Shown in pieces: positions 27,676 through 35,940 of a stretch of DNA of 64,000 bases. The stretch's first letter is position 1; each line of letters begins with the position of its first letter. The stretch is from Hyphomicrobiales bacterium (GTDB taxonomy: Bacteria; Pseudomonadota; Alphaproteobacteria; Rhizobiales; Rhizobiaceae), in assembly GCA_900468625.1 (NCBI GenBank), contig UBUL01000039.1:124001-188000 (forward strand), written 5' to 3'. The notes below the pieces were generated by a model. It was not told the origin of the DNA and did no database searches. It was given only the letters and a program-made list of their open reading frames with translations. The translations under genes were made by a program, and so were the position numbers.

Positions 27676-27699
27676 TTTATCAATGCGTTGATTGATAAA
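27676..27699. promoter_or_regulatory. Candidate operator upstream of the MFS gene
   Basis: TTTATCAAT (27676-27684) and ATTGATAAA (27691-27699) form a perfect 9-bp inverted repeat with a 6-bp centre, 55 bp before the MFS start. A related half site, ATTGATA, occurs between it and the gene. It is a likely repressor site; the binding protein may be a GntR-type regulator of this region. Confidence 0.55.
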
Positions 27700-27784
27700 G
27701 CACATGCTGCCCCACAGAATTAAAAGATGGCAGCACGCGGACCGCCCTTCTCGTCAAGCGGGCGGCAATCTTGCCGCCTTCGCC

Positions 27785-27991
27785 TCAAGCGACGCGTTCG
27801 AACTGCGTGCGGATGTGCTCGATATAGTGCTGGCCGGGCGAGGACGCCTTTACCATGGCCATCGCCGCTTTTTGCGGAACGCCGGTGAACTGACGCTCCT
27901 CGCCGTTTCTGAAGCGGATAAAAAGCCGCCCGTCATCCGGGCGAAAGTAGACGGATTTGATGATTTTTGACGAAACTTGGAGCTCTTGCAT
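27785..27991 (-). CDS. KTSC domain protein
   Basis: A 68-residue protein made of a single KTSC domain. The sequence IIKSVYFRPDDGRLFIRFRNG followed by FTGVPQKAAMAMVKASSPGQHYIEHI is the family pattern, where the variable K-[ST]-S-x-x tetrad is SSPG here. These short proteins are widespread in bacteria and phages and are thought to bind RNA or associate with lysyl-tRNA synthetase-related functions in a few fusions; the role of free copies is unknown. It is a single gene, divergent from the amidohydrolase gene. Confidence 0.85.
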   Translation of the reverse strand: MQELQVSSKIIKSVYFRPDDGRLFIRFRNGEERQFTGVPQKAAMAMVKASSPGQHYIEHIRTQFERVA

Positions 27992-28266
27992 GGGTCACCT
28001 TACCTTCGGCCGCTTTGTCGCACGAAAACCGAAATATTGCGTGAAATGACCTAGTTAATGAAAGGTCGAGTTGTATCGGCAATTTTTATCGATTGCCGTC
28101 CAATGTCTTATCGGTCCCTCGGCAGGGCGTTTTCCGCATTCGATCGCGCAGCCCTTGCTGTCGATGCCGGCTGCGATGCGAACCGTTATCGTGCTGCTAT
28201 TGCGCATCTGATCGAGCATATAGCAAGTTAGACCTTTATATTCAGGCAGAAACCGAGGTGCCTTTC

Positions 28267-29559
28267 ATGTTCGATCTGATCGTTCGTAGTGCCAATCTGC
28301 CCGATGGCCGTAAGGGCATCGACATCGCGGTCAAGGATGGCAAGATCGCAGCAATCGAAGCCTTGATCGCAACGGAGGCGAAGGAAGAGATCGACGCGAC
28401 CAACCGGCTGGTGAGCCCGCCCTTCGTCGATCCGCATTTCCATATGGACGCGACGCTGTCGCTCGGCTTGCCGCGTATGAACATTTCCGGCACGCTACTG
28501 GAGGGCATCGCGCTTTGGGGAGAGCTGCGCCCGATCGTGACGAAGGAAGAGCTTGTCGAACGCGCGCTGCGCTATTGCGACCTTGCCGTCACGCAAGGGC
28601 TGCTGTTCATCCGCAGTCATGTCGACACATCCGACCCCAGGCTGGTAACGGCCGAAGCGCTTCTGGAGGTGAAGGAGCGGGTCAAGCCCTATATCGACCT
28701 GCAGCTCGTCGCCTTCCCTCAGGATGGTTACTACCGCACCAAGGATGGCGTCGCCTCGCTTGAGCGGGCACTCGATATGGGCGTCGATATCGTCGGCGGC
28801 ATTCCCCACTTCGAACGTACGATGGATGAGGGCAGAGCCTCGGTCGAGGCGCTGTGCAGGATCGCCGCCGATCGCGGCCTTCCCGTCGACATGCATTGCG
28901 ACGAAACCGACGATCCGATGTCACGCCACATCGAGACGCTGGCGGCAGAAACGGTCCGCTTCGGACTGCAGGGCCGCGTCGCCGGCTCGCACCTGACCTC
29001 GATGCATTCGATGGACAACTATTACGTTTCCAAGCTCATCCCTCTGATGGCCGAAGCGAGGATCAACGTCATTCCCAATCCCCTGATCAACATCATGCTG
29101 CAGGGTCGGCACGACACCTACCCCAAACGGCGCGGCATGACACGCGTGCGCGAACTGATGGAGGCCGGACTCAACGTCTCCTTCGGCCATGATTGCGTGA
29201 TGGACCCATGGTATTCGATGGGCTCGGGCGACATGCTCGAAGTCGGGCACATGGCGATCCATGTCGCACAGATGGCCGGCATCGAAGACCAGAAGAAGAT
29301 CTTCGACGCGCTCACCGTCAACTCCGCCAAGACGATGGGCCTTCAAGGATACGGGCTGGAAAAGGGCTGCAATGCCGATCTCGTCGTCCTGCAAGCTGTC
29401 GATACGCAGGAAGCGCTGCGCCTGAAGCCCAATCGTCTCGCCGTCGTCAAGCGCGGCAAGGTCATCGCCCGCTCGGCACCCCGCATCGGCGAGCTTTTCC
29501 TCGATGGCAGGCCGGCAAGGATCGATGGCGGGGTCGATTACGTGCCTGTTCGGAAGTAG
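28267..29559 (+). CDS. Cytosine-deaminase-like amidohydrolase
   Basis: A 430-residue metal-dependent amidohydrolase. Metal ligands are DPHFHMDATLS (HxH on strand 1), RSHVDTSDP, the HCDETDDP segment with its catalytic Glu and the SFGHDCVMDPWYSMG region holding the metal Asp. The HxDET pattern and the short N-terminal sandwich strand match the cytosine deaminase/N-isopropylammelide type rather than dihydroorotase. GAGGTG lies upstream of the ATG at 28267; in-frame sequence before this is not family-like. The true substrate could be cytosine, creatinine-like rings or another cyclic amidine. It appears to be monocistronic. Confidence 0.85.
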   Translation: MFDLIVRSANLPDGRKGIDIAVKDGKIAAIEALIATEAKEEIDATNRLVSPPFVDPHFHMDATLSLGLPRMNISGTLLEGIALWGELRPIVTKEELVERALRYCDLAVTQGLLFIRSHVDTSDPRLVTAEALLEVKERVKPYIDLQLVAFPQDGYYRTKDGVASLERALDMGVDIVGGIPHFERTMDEGRASVEALCRIAADRGLPVDMHCDETDDPMSRHIETLAAETVRFGLQGRVAGSHLTSMHSMDNYYVSKLIPLMAEARINVIPNPLINIMLQGRHDTYPKRRGMTRVRELMEAGLNVSFGHDCVMDPWYSMGSGDMLEVGHMAIHVAQMAGIEDQKKIFDALTVNSAKTMGLQGYGLEKGCNADLVVLQAVDTQEALRLKPNRLAVVKRGKVIARSAPRIGELFLDGRPARIDGGVDYVPVRK

Positions 29560-29802
29560 CTCTGCCACTTGGCAGGATAGGCGGGGAGACACTATCGAGG
29601 AGGGGCGGCCTCCGATATATTGATCAATGCCAGATTAAGCGATCTCGAACGGTTCACTGCCTAAATAAATGACGGAATCTATCGCCACCTCTTCCCGACG
29701 GCGCGTCATTCATGCAGCAATATCATTTCGATATATTGTTATCTTGCAAATTTGATGTATTCGGATCGTCTATCCAAAGAACCTCTATGGCTCCAAACCA
29801 AT

Positions 29803-30924
29803 ATGCATAACGCAGCGCCCGCAAAAACCATGACGAGGCCCAAAAACCATCTTTATATGTTTTTGGATGCACTCAGAGGGGTCGCGGCGGTTTTGGTGGC
29901 CCAGCGGCATATTTCAGAGACTTTTGGCGGACAACCTTTCCAGTCGAGCTATCTGGCCGTCGATTTTTTCTTCGCATTGAGCGGTTTTGTCATAGCGCAC
30001 GCCTATAACGGCAGGCTTGCAACCGGAATGTCGGAAAGGTCGTTCCTCTGGCGACGCCTCGTAAGACTTTACCCCATATTTATCATGGGTCTCGTCTTGA
30101 GGACCGGCTATGATTTAGGAAGGCTTCAAGCCGTTGATGGCGCGACGCTCTTATCGTGGGGCGTAACCTTTTTATTCAACGCTCTTTTTCTGCCGATATC
30201 GCTGCTGGATCAACCCTTCATACTAGGCCCCGCCTGGTCGCTCTTTTGTGAAGTTCTCGCAAATATCCTCTATGGGCGCCTTGCTTCGACCGGAATCACC
30301 TGGAGAAAAACCCTACCTCCCTTGTTGATTGGCGCGCTCCTCATGCTGCTGTTCCTTTGGAAATTTGGAAACCTGGACATAGGCTGGTTTTTCGCCAGCC
30401 TCGCAGGCGGCCCCGCGCGGGTACTGTATTCGTTTTTCGCGGGCGTCCTGATTTACAGCCAGAGAAGCAGAATCCCGTCCGGAGGCATGGGAATCGGCCT
30501 GCTTTGCTGCGCGGCTTTAGTCGCAGTGCTTTGCCTCGACGTCTCGCCGGGCGCACGAGTGTATTATGACGCGATCGTAGCTCTTGCCATCTTGCCACTG
30601 ATCGTGGCTGCCGGGGCTGGCGTCATGCTTCCGCGGATATTCTCCAATACGTGCAGGTTTCTGGGCGCGTCTTCATATCCGATGTATGTACTCCATCTGC
30701 CAATGGCAGCGATATTCTTTTGGTTGTTCTCCTCGTTTTTCGGCACCGCCTCGCAGAGCGAAATCTCTGTTGCAGTCTGGCTTTTCATTACCGTGCTCGC
30801 GGTATTGGGCTGGGCTTTGGACGTGTATGTCGACGAGCCCCTGCGTAGAAAAATCCTTGGCAGGCAAATAGTCGCAACGGCGCTGTTTGAAACGTCAGGC
30901 AATAACCCGCCTCCGAGAATATAG
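29803..30924 (+). CDS. Acyltransferase 3 family membrane protein
   Basis: A membrane O-acyltransferase of about 373 residues with around ten helices. The family start FLDALRGVAAVLVAQRH, with its conserved histidine, is followed by FQSSYLAVDFFFALSGFVIAHA and the basic RRLVRLYPIF. ASSYPMYVLHLPMAA is the usual end motif. Such enzymes decorate surface polysaccharides, lipopolysaccharide or Nod factors. The start is uncertain: in-frame ATGs occur at 29755, 29803 and 29830 and none has a good ribosome site. The gene is orphan, and its base composition and codon choice look less GC-rich than its neighbours, which may indicate transfer. Confidence 0.82.
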   Translation: MHNAAPAKTMTRPKNHLYMFLDALRGVAAVLVAQRHISETFGGQPFQSSYLAVDFFFALSGFVIAHAYNGRLATGMSERSFLWRRLVRLYPIFIMGLVLRTGYDLGRLQAVDGATLLSWGVTFLFNALFLPISLLDQPFILGPAWSLFCEVLANILYGRLASTGITWRKTLPPLLIGALLMLLFLWKFGNLDIGWFFASLAGGPARVLYSFFAGVLIYSQRSRIPSGGMGIGLLCCAALVAVLCLDVSPGARVYYDAIVALAILPLIVAAGAGVMLPRIFSNTCRFLGASSYPMYVLHLPMAAIFFWLFSSFFGTASQSEISVAVWLFITVLAVLGWALDVYVDEPLRRKILGRQIVATALFETSGNNPPPRI

Positions 30925-31116
30925 TATCGGCGCCGGACCCATCCGGGCGGCAAATGCAGTGCGTGCGACAGCGACAACCCCTGCATCGTACGGCATCCGA
31001 CAGCGCGAAATTCCGTGAAAAGCAAACCTAGCGTCATCAGACTGAACCGATCTTTACTTTACATCTAACATGTCAGCATGCTACACACTGACCTCACAAG
31101 ATTGGGAGAGGATCGG

Positions 31117-32001
31117 ATGAGTGAGAATTTTGGCCTGTCGGCCGCGCTGGCAACACCCTTCGATGCGGATGGCGAGATTGCGATCCCGGGCGTGATCGGG
31201 CAGGCGAAGCATTGCCTTGCCAATGGCTGCAGAAGCGTCACACTTTTCGGTACCACGGGCGAAGGCGCTTCCATCGGCATGCAGGAACGCAAGCAGGTTC
31301 TGGCCGCGATGATAGCCGCCGGCTTTGCGCCTGAGCAGATCGTCATGGGCGTACTCGTCGATGCGGCCGAGGACGCCGCTGCCCAGGCTGGACAGGCTCT
31401 GGCGCAGGGTGTCCGCAACATTCTCCTCGCCCCGCCATCCTATTTCAAGAACGTCAGCGACGATGGCCTCTTCAAATGGTTCGCGGCCGTTTTCACCATG
31501 CTGGGCACGCATGCCCGTGACGTGATCGTCTATAACATCCCCTCGGTGACGATGGTGCCGCTTTCCATCTCCCTCGTCGGCCGCCTGCGCGCCGCATTTC
31601 CGGATGTCGTCGTCGGCGTTAAGGATTCCTCCGGCGATTGGCCCTATACCGAGGAGTTGCTGAAGACGCATGGTGATCTCATCATTCTGATCGGTGACGA
31701 GCGGCATCTGGCGCATGCGGTGCGTCTCGGCGGCCAGGGTGCGATTTCCGGTCTGGCAAATCTCCTTCCCCGCGAAGTCCAGGCCTTGGCGGAAAAGGGC
31801 GTTGATGATGCCAAGGTCGAGCGTTTCGTCGACCAACTGGTCCAATATCCGGTCATCCCGTCCATAAAGGCCATTCTCGCCCACTTGACGGAAGACGATA
31901 GCTGGCTTGCAGTGCGCCCACCACTCGTGCCATTGAACAGCCAAGATTCCGACACGCTCTTTGCCGCCTTCGGCGCCTTGTTTCGCGCCAGGGCGGCCTA
32001 A
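31117..32001 (+). CDS. DapA-superfamily aldolase (2-keto-3-deoxy sugar acid type)
   Basis: A 294-residue class-I aldolase. Key residues are FGTTGEGASI (Thr-Thr-Gly-Glu loop), IVYNIPSVTMVP (catalytic tyrosine) and GVKDSSGDW (Schiff-base lysine). It is not the lysine-biosynthesis enzyme by context: it is followed by a GntR regulator, a sugar ABC importer and a sugar kinase. The ATG at 31117 has GGAGAGG five bases upstream, so the earlier in-frame start at 31078 is not used. It probably splits a 2-keto-3-deoxy acid derived from the imported sugar. Confidence 0.85.
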   Translation: MSENFGLSAALATPFDADGEIAIPGVIGQAKHCLANGCRSVTLFGTTGEGASIGMQERKQVLAAMIAAGFAPEQIVMGVLVDAAEDAAAQAGQALAQGVRNILLAPPSYFKNVSDDGLFKWFAAVFTMLGTHARDVIVYNIPSVTMVPLSISLVGRLRAAFPDVVVGVKDSSGDWPYTEELLKTHGDLIILIGDERHLAHAVRLGGQGAISGLANLLPREVQALAEKGVDDAKVERFVDQLVQYPVIPSIKAILAHLTEDDSWLAVRPPLVPLNSQDSDTLFAAFGALFRARAA

Positions 32002-32022
32002 CCGAACGGTCGGGAGCTGCTG

Positions 32023-32682
32023 ATGGACGGACCAGGCGAACAGCCGACGCTGAGAGAGAAGGCCTATGAGAGCTTCACGCGCCATCTTCTGGCGCGCGAC
32101 GTTCGGCCGGGGCAGTTCATCTCGCAGCGGCGGCTGGTCGAACTGACGGGACTGACGCTGGGCGCAATCCGCGAATTGATCCCTCGTCTGGAGGCCGAAG
32201 GGTTGATCAAGACGGTTCCGCAGCGCGGATTGCAGATCGCCCATATCGATCTTGATCTGATCCGCGAAGCCTTCCAGCTTCGTCTTTTCCTGGAGAAAGA
32301 AGCCGTCGCTCTGTTTACCCATACGGCATCGGACGAGACGATTGCCAGGCTTCTCAAGGATCATCGCGACATTGCCGATGCCATCCGGGCCGGCGACAGC
32401 TCGCAGGAACTCGAACTTCATGCGCAATCGGTGGATTGGGGTATGCATGATGCCTTCATCGATGCGCTCGGCAACACGATCATCTCGAACGCCTATCGGG
32501 TCAATTCGATCAAGATGCGGCTGATCAGCCAGGACAGGTTCCGCATCAACGGCCATGTTGGTCCGGTCATGGAAGAGCATCTGAAAGTGCTAGAAGCCAT
32601 CGAACGGCGATCCGCCGAGGAGGCTGTTGCCGCGCTCGTATCCCATATCGGCGGGGCGCGGGATCGCGCGCTTAAGATGTAA
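32023..32682 (+). CDS. GntR family regulator (FCD type)
   Basis: A 219-residue GntR protein. The HTH covers about residues 10-70 (AYESFTRHLLARDVRPGQF, RRLVELTGLTLGAIRELIPR, LEAEGLIKTVPQRGLQIAHI) and the helical FCD domain has FQLRLFLEKEAVALFTH, WGMHDAFIDALGN and HLKVLEAIERR, giving the metal/ligand histidines. It is 21 bp after the aldolase gene and 59 bp before the binding-protein gene, so it is probably co-transcribed and is the local regulator of the sugar operon. Confidence 0.87.
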   Translation: MDGPGEQPTLREKAYESFTRHLLARDVRPGQFISQRRLVELTGLTLGAIRELIPRLEAEGLIKTVPQRGLQIAHIDLDLIREAFQLRLFLEKEAVALFTHTASDETIARLLKDHRDIADAIRAGDSSQELELHAQSVDWGMHDAFIDALGNTIISNAYRVNSIKMRLISQDRFRINGHVGPVMEEHLKVLEAIERRSAEEAVAALVSHIGGARDRALKM

Positions 32683-32741
32683 GCAGCTTTAGACAACAGG
32701 CCGCGAATGAGGAGATTTTCGGCCAAAGGAGGAGGAACGGA

Positions 32742-34073
32742 ATGTCATCGTCATTTTTCAATCCGACACGTCGCGGCTTCATGGCCGGCACGGCTGCACT
32801 TGGCGCGGCGAGCCTTCTGGGCGTGCGCACCGCTTCGGCTGCAGTAGACTGGAAGCGCTTTTCCGGCACGACGCTCGAAGTCAACCTGATCAAGAGTCCG
32901 CGCAGCGAAACGATCCTTAAATATCTGAACGAATTCGAAGCACTGACCGGCATTAAGGTCAACGCGGAAGCAACGCCCGAGCAGCAGCAGCGCCAGAAGA
33001 CCACGATCGAACTTTCCTCCGGCAAGCCGAGCTTCGACGTCGTGCATCTGAGCTACCATGTCCAGAAGCGCCAGTTCGAAAAGGGCGGATGGCTCGCCGA
33101 TATCAGCGGCTTCATGAAGGACCCGTCGCTCACCGATCCCTCGTTGACGGAAAGCGATTTCGCCGAGGCTGGCCTGAAATTCGCCAAGGACTCCTCGGGC
33201 GCCATGCGCTCCCTGCCCTTCTCGGTCGATTACTGGATCGTCTACTGGAACAAGGCCTTGTTCGAGAAGAAGGGCCTCGCCTATCCGCAAACCTTCGAGG
33301 ACATGGCCAAGGCCGCCGAGGCGCTGACCGACAAATCGACCAACACTTATGGCTTCGTCGCCCGCGGCCTGAAGAATGCCAACACGCCGGTCTGGACGGC
33401 CTTCATGCTCGGCTATGGCGCGACGCCGCTTTCGGCCGACGGCAAGCTGCAGACGGAGTCTCAAGGAGCCGTGGATGCCGCCAAGCTCTATCAGCGACTG
33501 ATGACGAAATCGGCACCTCCAGGCGTTTCCGGCTTCAATTGGGCGGAAGCGCAATCGGCCTTCCTGCAGGGCAAGATCGGCATGTGGCTCGATGGCGTCG
33601 GCTTCGCGCCGCCGATCGAAAATGCGGAAAAGTCCCGCGTCGTCGGTCAGGTCGGCTATGGCATCATGCCGAAGGGGCCGAATGCGCAGGCTGCGGCAAC
33701 CTTCGGCGACGGTATCGGCATCACCGCCGCCAGCCAGAAGAAGGAGGCGGCCTACCTCTTCTGCCAATGGGCGATCTCGCACGAGATGGGCGCGCGTCTG
33801 CTGCAGGCAGGCGCCGGCGTTCCGTTCCGTCAGTCCATCCTCGAGGATCAGAAGGTCCGCGAGGGCGTGAAAATGCCGGGTGCATGGCTGGATGCCGTCG
33901 CGGGATCCGCCAAGGTCTCTCAGCTTGCGCTGCCCGTCATCATCCCCGTCACGGAATTCCGTGACATCTACGGCGTCGCGCTGACGAACATGATCGGCGG
34001 TGCCGATCCGGTGGCCGAGCTGAAAACGGCAACGGCCCAGTTCGAGCCCGTTCTGGCCCGAAGCGAGGGATGA
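32742..34073 (+). CDS. Sugar ABC transporter substrate-binding protein (family 1)
   Basis: A 443-residue periplasmic binding protein with a twin-arginine-like leader (PTRRGFMAGTAALGAAS, cleavage after VRTASA). The SBP_bac_1 fold shows KYLNEFEALTGIKVN, KPSFDVVHLSYHVQKRQFE, the sugar-site region LPFSVDYWIVYWNKALFEKK, MTKSAPPGVSGFNWAEAQSAF and KIGMWLDGVGFAPP. It resembles binding proteins for polyols and mono- or disaccharides. GGAGGAACGGA precedes the ATG. The two permeases that follow complete the membrane part of the importer. Confidence 0.9.
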   Translation: MSSSFFNPTRRGFMAGTAALGAASLLGVRTASAAVDWKRFSGTTLEVNLIKSPRSETILKYLNEFEALTGIKVNAEATPEQQQRQKTTIELSSGKPSFDVVHLSYHVQKRQFEKGGWLADISGFMKDPSLTDPSLTESDFAEAGLKFAKDSSGAMRSLPFSVDYWIVYWNKALFEKKGLAYPQTFEDMAKAAEALTDKSTNTYGFVARGLKNANTPVWTAFMLGYGATPLSADGKLQTESQGAVDAAKLYQRLMTKSAPPGVSGFNWAEAQSAFLQGKIGMWLDGVGFAPPIENAEKSRVVGQVGYGIMPKGPNAQAAATFGDGIGITAASQKKEAAYLFCQWAISHEMGARLLQAGAGVPFRQSILEDQKVREGVKMPGAWLDAVAGSAKVSQLALPVIIPVTEFRDIYGVALTNMIGGADPVAELKTATAQFEPVLARSEG

Positions 34074-35008
34074 TGGCTTCCACAAGCATCGAAGACACCG
34101 CCTCAAAAGTGGCTGAAGGGAGGAGCAAGCCGAGACGGCTTGCTCCCAACTACTGGCCCTTCGTCATTCCGGCACTGATCGTCATTGCCGCCGTGATCGT
34201 CTTCCCCTGGCTCTTCACCCTCTGGATGAGCGTGAACAAATGGACGCTCGGCCAATCGCAGAGCTTCGTCGGCTGGGACAATTACGTCCGGCTGGCGACC
34301 GACATGCGCTTCTGGGAATCCCTGTGGCACACGGTTCTCTATACCGTGCTCTCCGTGGTCGGTCCGTTGATCCTCGGAACGCTGGCCGCACTGATCTTCG
34401 ATGCGAACTTTCCACTGCGCGGATTTCTGCGCGGCATCTTCGTGATGCCGATGATGGCAACACCCGTCGCTGTTGCGCTTGTCTGGACGATGATGTTCCA
34501 TCCCCAGCTCGGTGTGCTGAATTACCTATTGTCGCTGGTCGGCATCGGACCGCAAGAATGGATCTACAATCAGGCGAGCGTCATTCCTTCGCTCGTTCTC
34601 GTCGAGGTCTGGCAATGGACGCCGCTGGTCATGCTGATCGTGCTCGGCGGTCTCGCCTCCGTGCCGCGCGAACCCTATGAAAGTGCCGAAATCGACGGCG
34701 CCAATGCCTGGCAGAAGTTCCGCTATCTGACGCTGCCGATGATCTCGCCCTTCCTGATGATCGCCGTCATTATTCGCGGCATCGACGCGATCAAGAGCTT
34801 CGACATCATCTACGCGATGACGCAGGGCGGCCCGGGAACGGCGTCCGAGACGATCAATATCTACCTCTACAACACGGCCTTTTCCTATTACGACATCGGC
34901 TATGGCTCGGCCATGGCAGTGGTTTTCTTCATTCTCATCGTCGCACTTTCCTTCATCCTGTTGATGATGCGGCAGCGGACGAAATGGGCGGATGCGGAGG
35001 GACATTGA
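34070..35008 (+). CDS. Sugar ABC transporter permease (UgpA/MalF type)
   Basis: A 312-residue permease with six predicted membrane helices. The start overlaps the binding-protein stop by four bases (ATGA), and a second ATG follows directly. Diagnostic text is PALIVIAAVIVFPWLFTLWM, FVGWDNYVRLATDMRFW, RGIFVMPMMATPVAVALVW and the EAA loop REPYESAEIDGANAWQKFRY, followed by the MalF/UgpA-type FDIIYAMTQGGPGTASE. It partners the next permease in a heterodimer. Confidence 0.92.
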   Translation: MMASTSIEDTASKVAEGRSKPRRLAPNYWPFVIPALIVIAAVIVFPWLFTLWMSVNKWTLGQSQSFVGWDNYVRLATDMRFWESLWHTVLYTVLSVVGPLILGTLAALIFDANFPLRGFLRGIFVMPMMATPVAVALVWTMMFHPQLGVLNYLLSLVGIGPQEWIYNQASVIPSLVLVEVWQWTPLVMLIVLGGLASVPREPYESAEIDGANAWQKFRYLTLPMISPFLMIAVIIRGIDAIKSFDIIYAMTQGGPGTASETINIYLYNTAFSYYDIGYGSAMAVVFFILIVALSFILLMMRQRTKWADAEGH

Positions 35009-35009
35009 G

Positions 35010-35825
35010 ATGAAGCGCTCGACACTCAACCGCATCGGCCTGTTCTTCGTGGCGCTGGTGATCGTTTCGCCTGTCCTCCTGTTCTTCCTCTGGATGATCT
35101 CGCTGTCGCTGAAATACGAGATCGATAACGGCGCCTATCCGCCTATCCTCATTCCGGATCGCTTCGCCTGGACGAACTACGTCAATGTCTTCCGGGAAAA
35201 CAACTTCTTCCTCTATTTCTGGAACTCCATGCTGGTGACGGGGGCCGCGACCCTGCTTGCGCTCGTCATCGGCGTGCCGGCGGGCTACGGCATTGCGCGG
35301 CTGAAGGCGGAGAAGTCGGCAATCGTCATTATGATCGCCCGCATGACGCCCGGCCTCTCCTTTCTCATCCCACTGTTTCTCTTGTTCCAGTGGCTCAACC
35401 TGCTCGGAACGCTCTGGCCGCAGATCATCATCCATCTCGTCGTCACCGTACCGATCGTCGTCTGGATCATGATCGGTTATTTCGAGACGACCCCGATGGA
35501 GCTGGAGGAGGCGGCAGCCATCGACGGCGCCACTCCATGGCAGGTCTTTCGTCTGGTCGCCCTGCCGATCGCGCGCCCCGGCATCGTCGTCGCATTCATC
35601 CTCTCGGTCATTTTCTCTTGGAACAATTTCGTCTTCGGCATCGTGCTTGCCAGTCGCGAGACCCGCACGCTGCCCGTCGCCGTCTACAACATGCTCTCCT
35701 TCGAACAGGTAAGCTGGGGACCGCTGGCTGCCGCTGCCCTGATCGTGACGCTGCCGGTTCTCGTGCTGACCATGTTCGCGCAGCGGCAGATCATTGCAGG
35801 ACTGACGGCCGGCGCCGTCAAATGA
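35010..35825 (+). CDS. Sugar ABC transporter permease (UgpE/MalG type)
   Basis: A 271-residue permease. It begins MKRSTLNRIGLFFVALVIV just after the previous stop (one base apart). The core shows FAWTNYVNVFRENNFFLYF, NSMLVTGAATLLALVIGVPA, GYGIARLKAEKS and the EAA loop TPMELEEAAAIDGATPWQVF. It is a standard MalG-type partner. No ATPase gene of the MalK/UgpC type follows, although such importers need one; a shared ATPase from elsewhere is the likely solution. Confidence 0.92.
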   Translation: MKRSTLNRIGLFFVALVIVSPVLLFFLWMISLSLKYEIDNGAYPPILIPDRFAWTNYVNVFRENNFFLYFWNSMLVTGAATLLALVIGVPAGYGIARLKAEKSAIVIMIARMTPGLSFLIPLFLLFQWLNLLGTLWPQIIIHLVVTVPIVVWIMIGYFETTPMELEEAAAIDGATPWQVFRLVALPIARPGIVVAFILSVIFSWNNFVFGIVLASRETRTLPVAVYNMLSFEQVSWGPLAAAALIVTLPVLVLTMFAQRQIIAGLTAGAVK

Positions 35826-35940
35826 CCTGTCCGACACCGGTGGACAAACAAAGCATTGGGAAGCATCGCAGTGACCGGATGGATATCGCCATCGATCCGG
35901 CGGGTTTGCATTGCGTCTACAAAACAAGCGGGAAAAGCCT

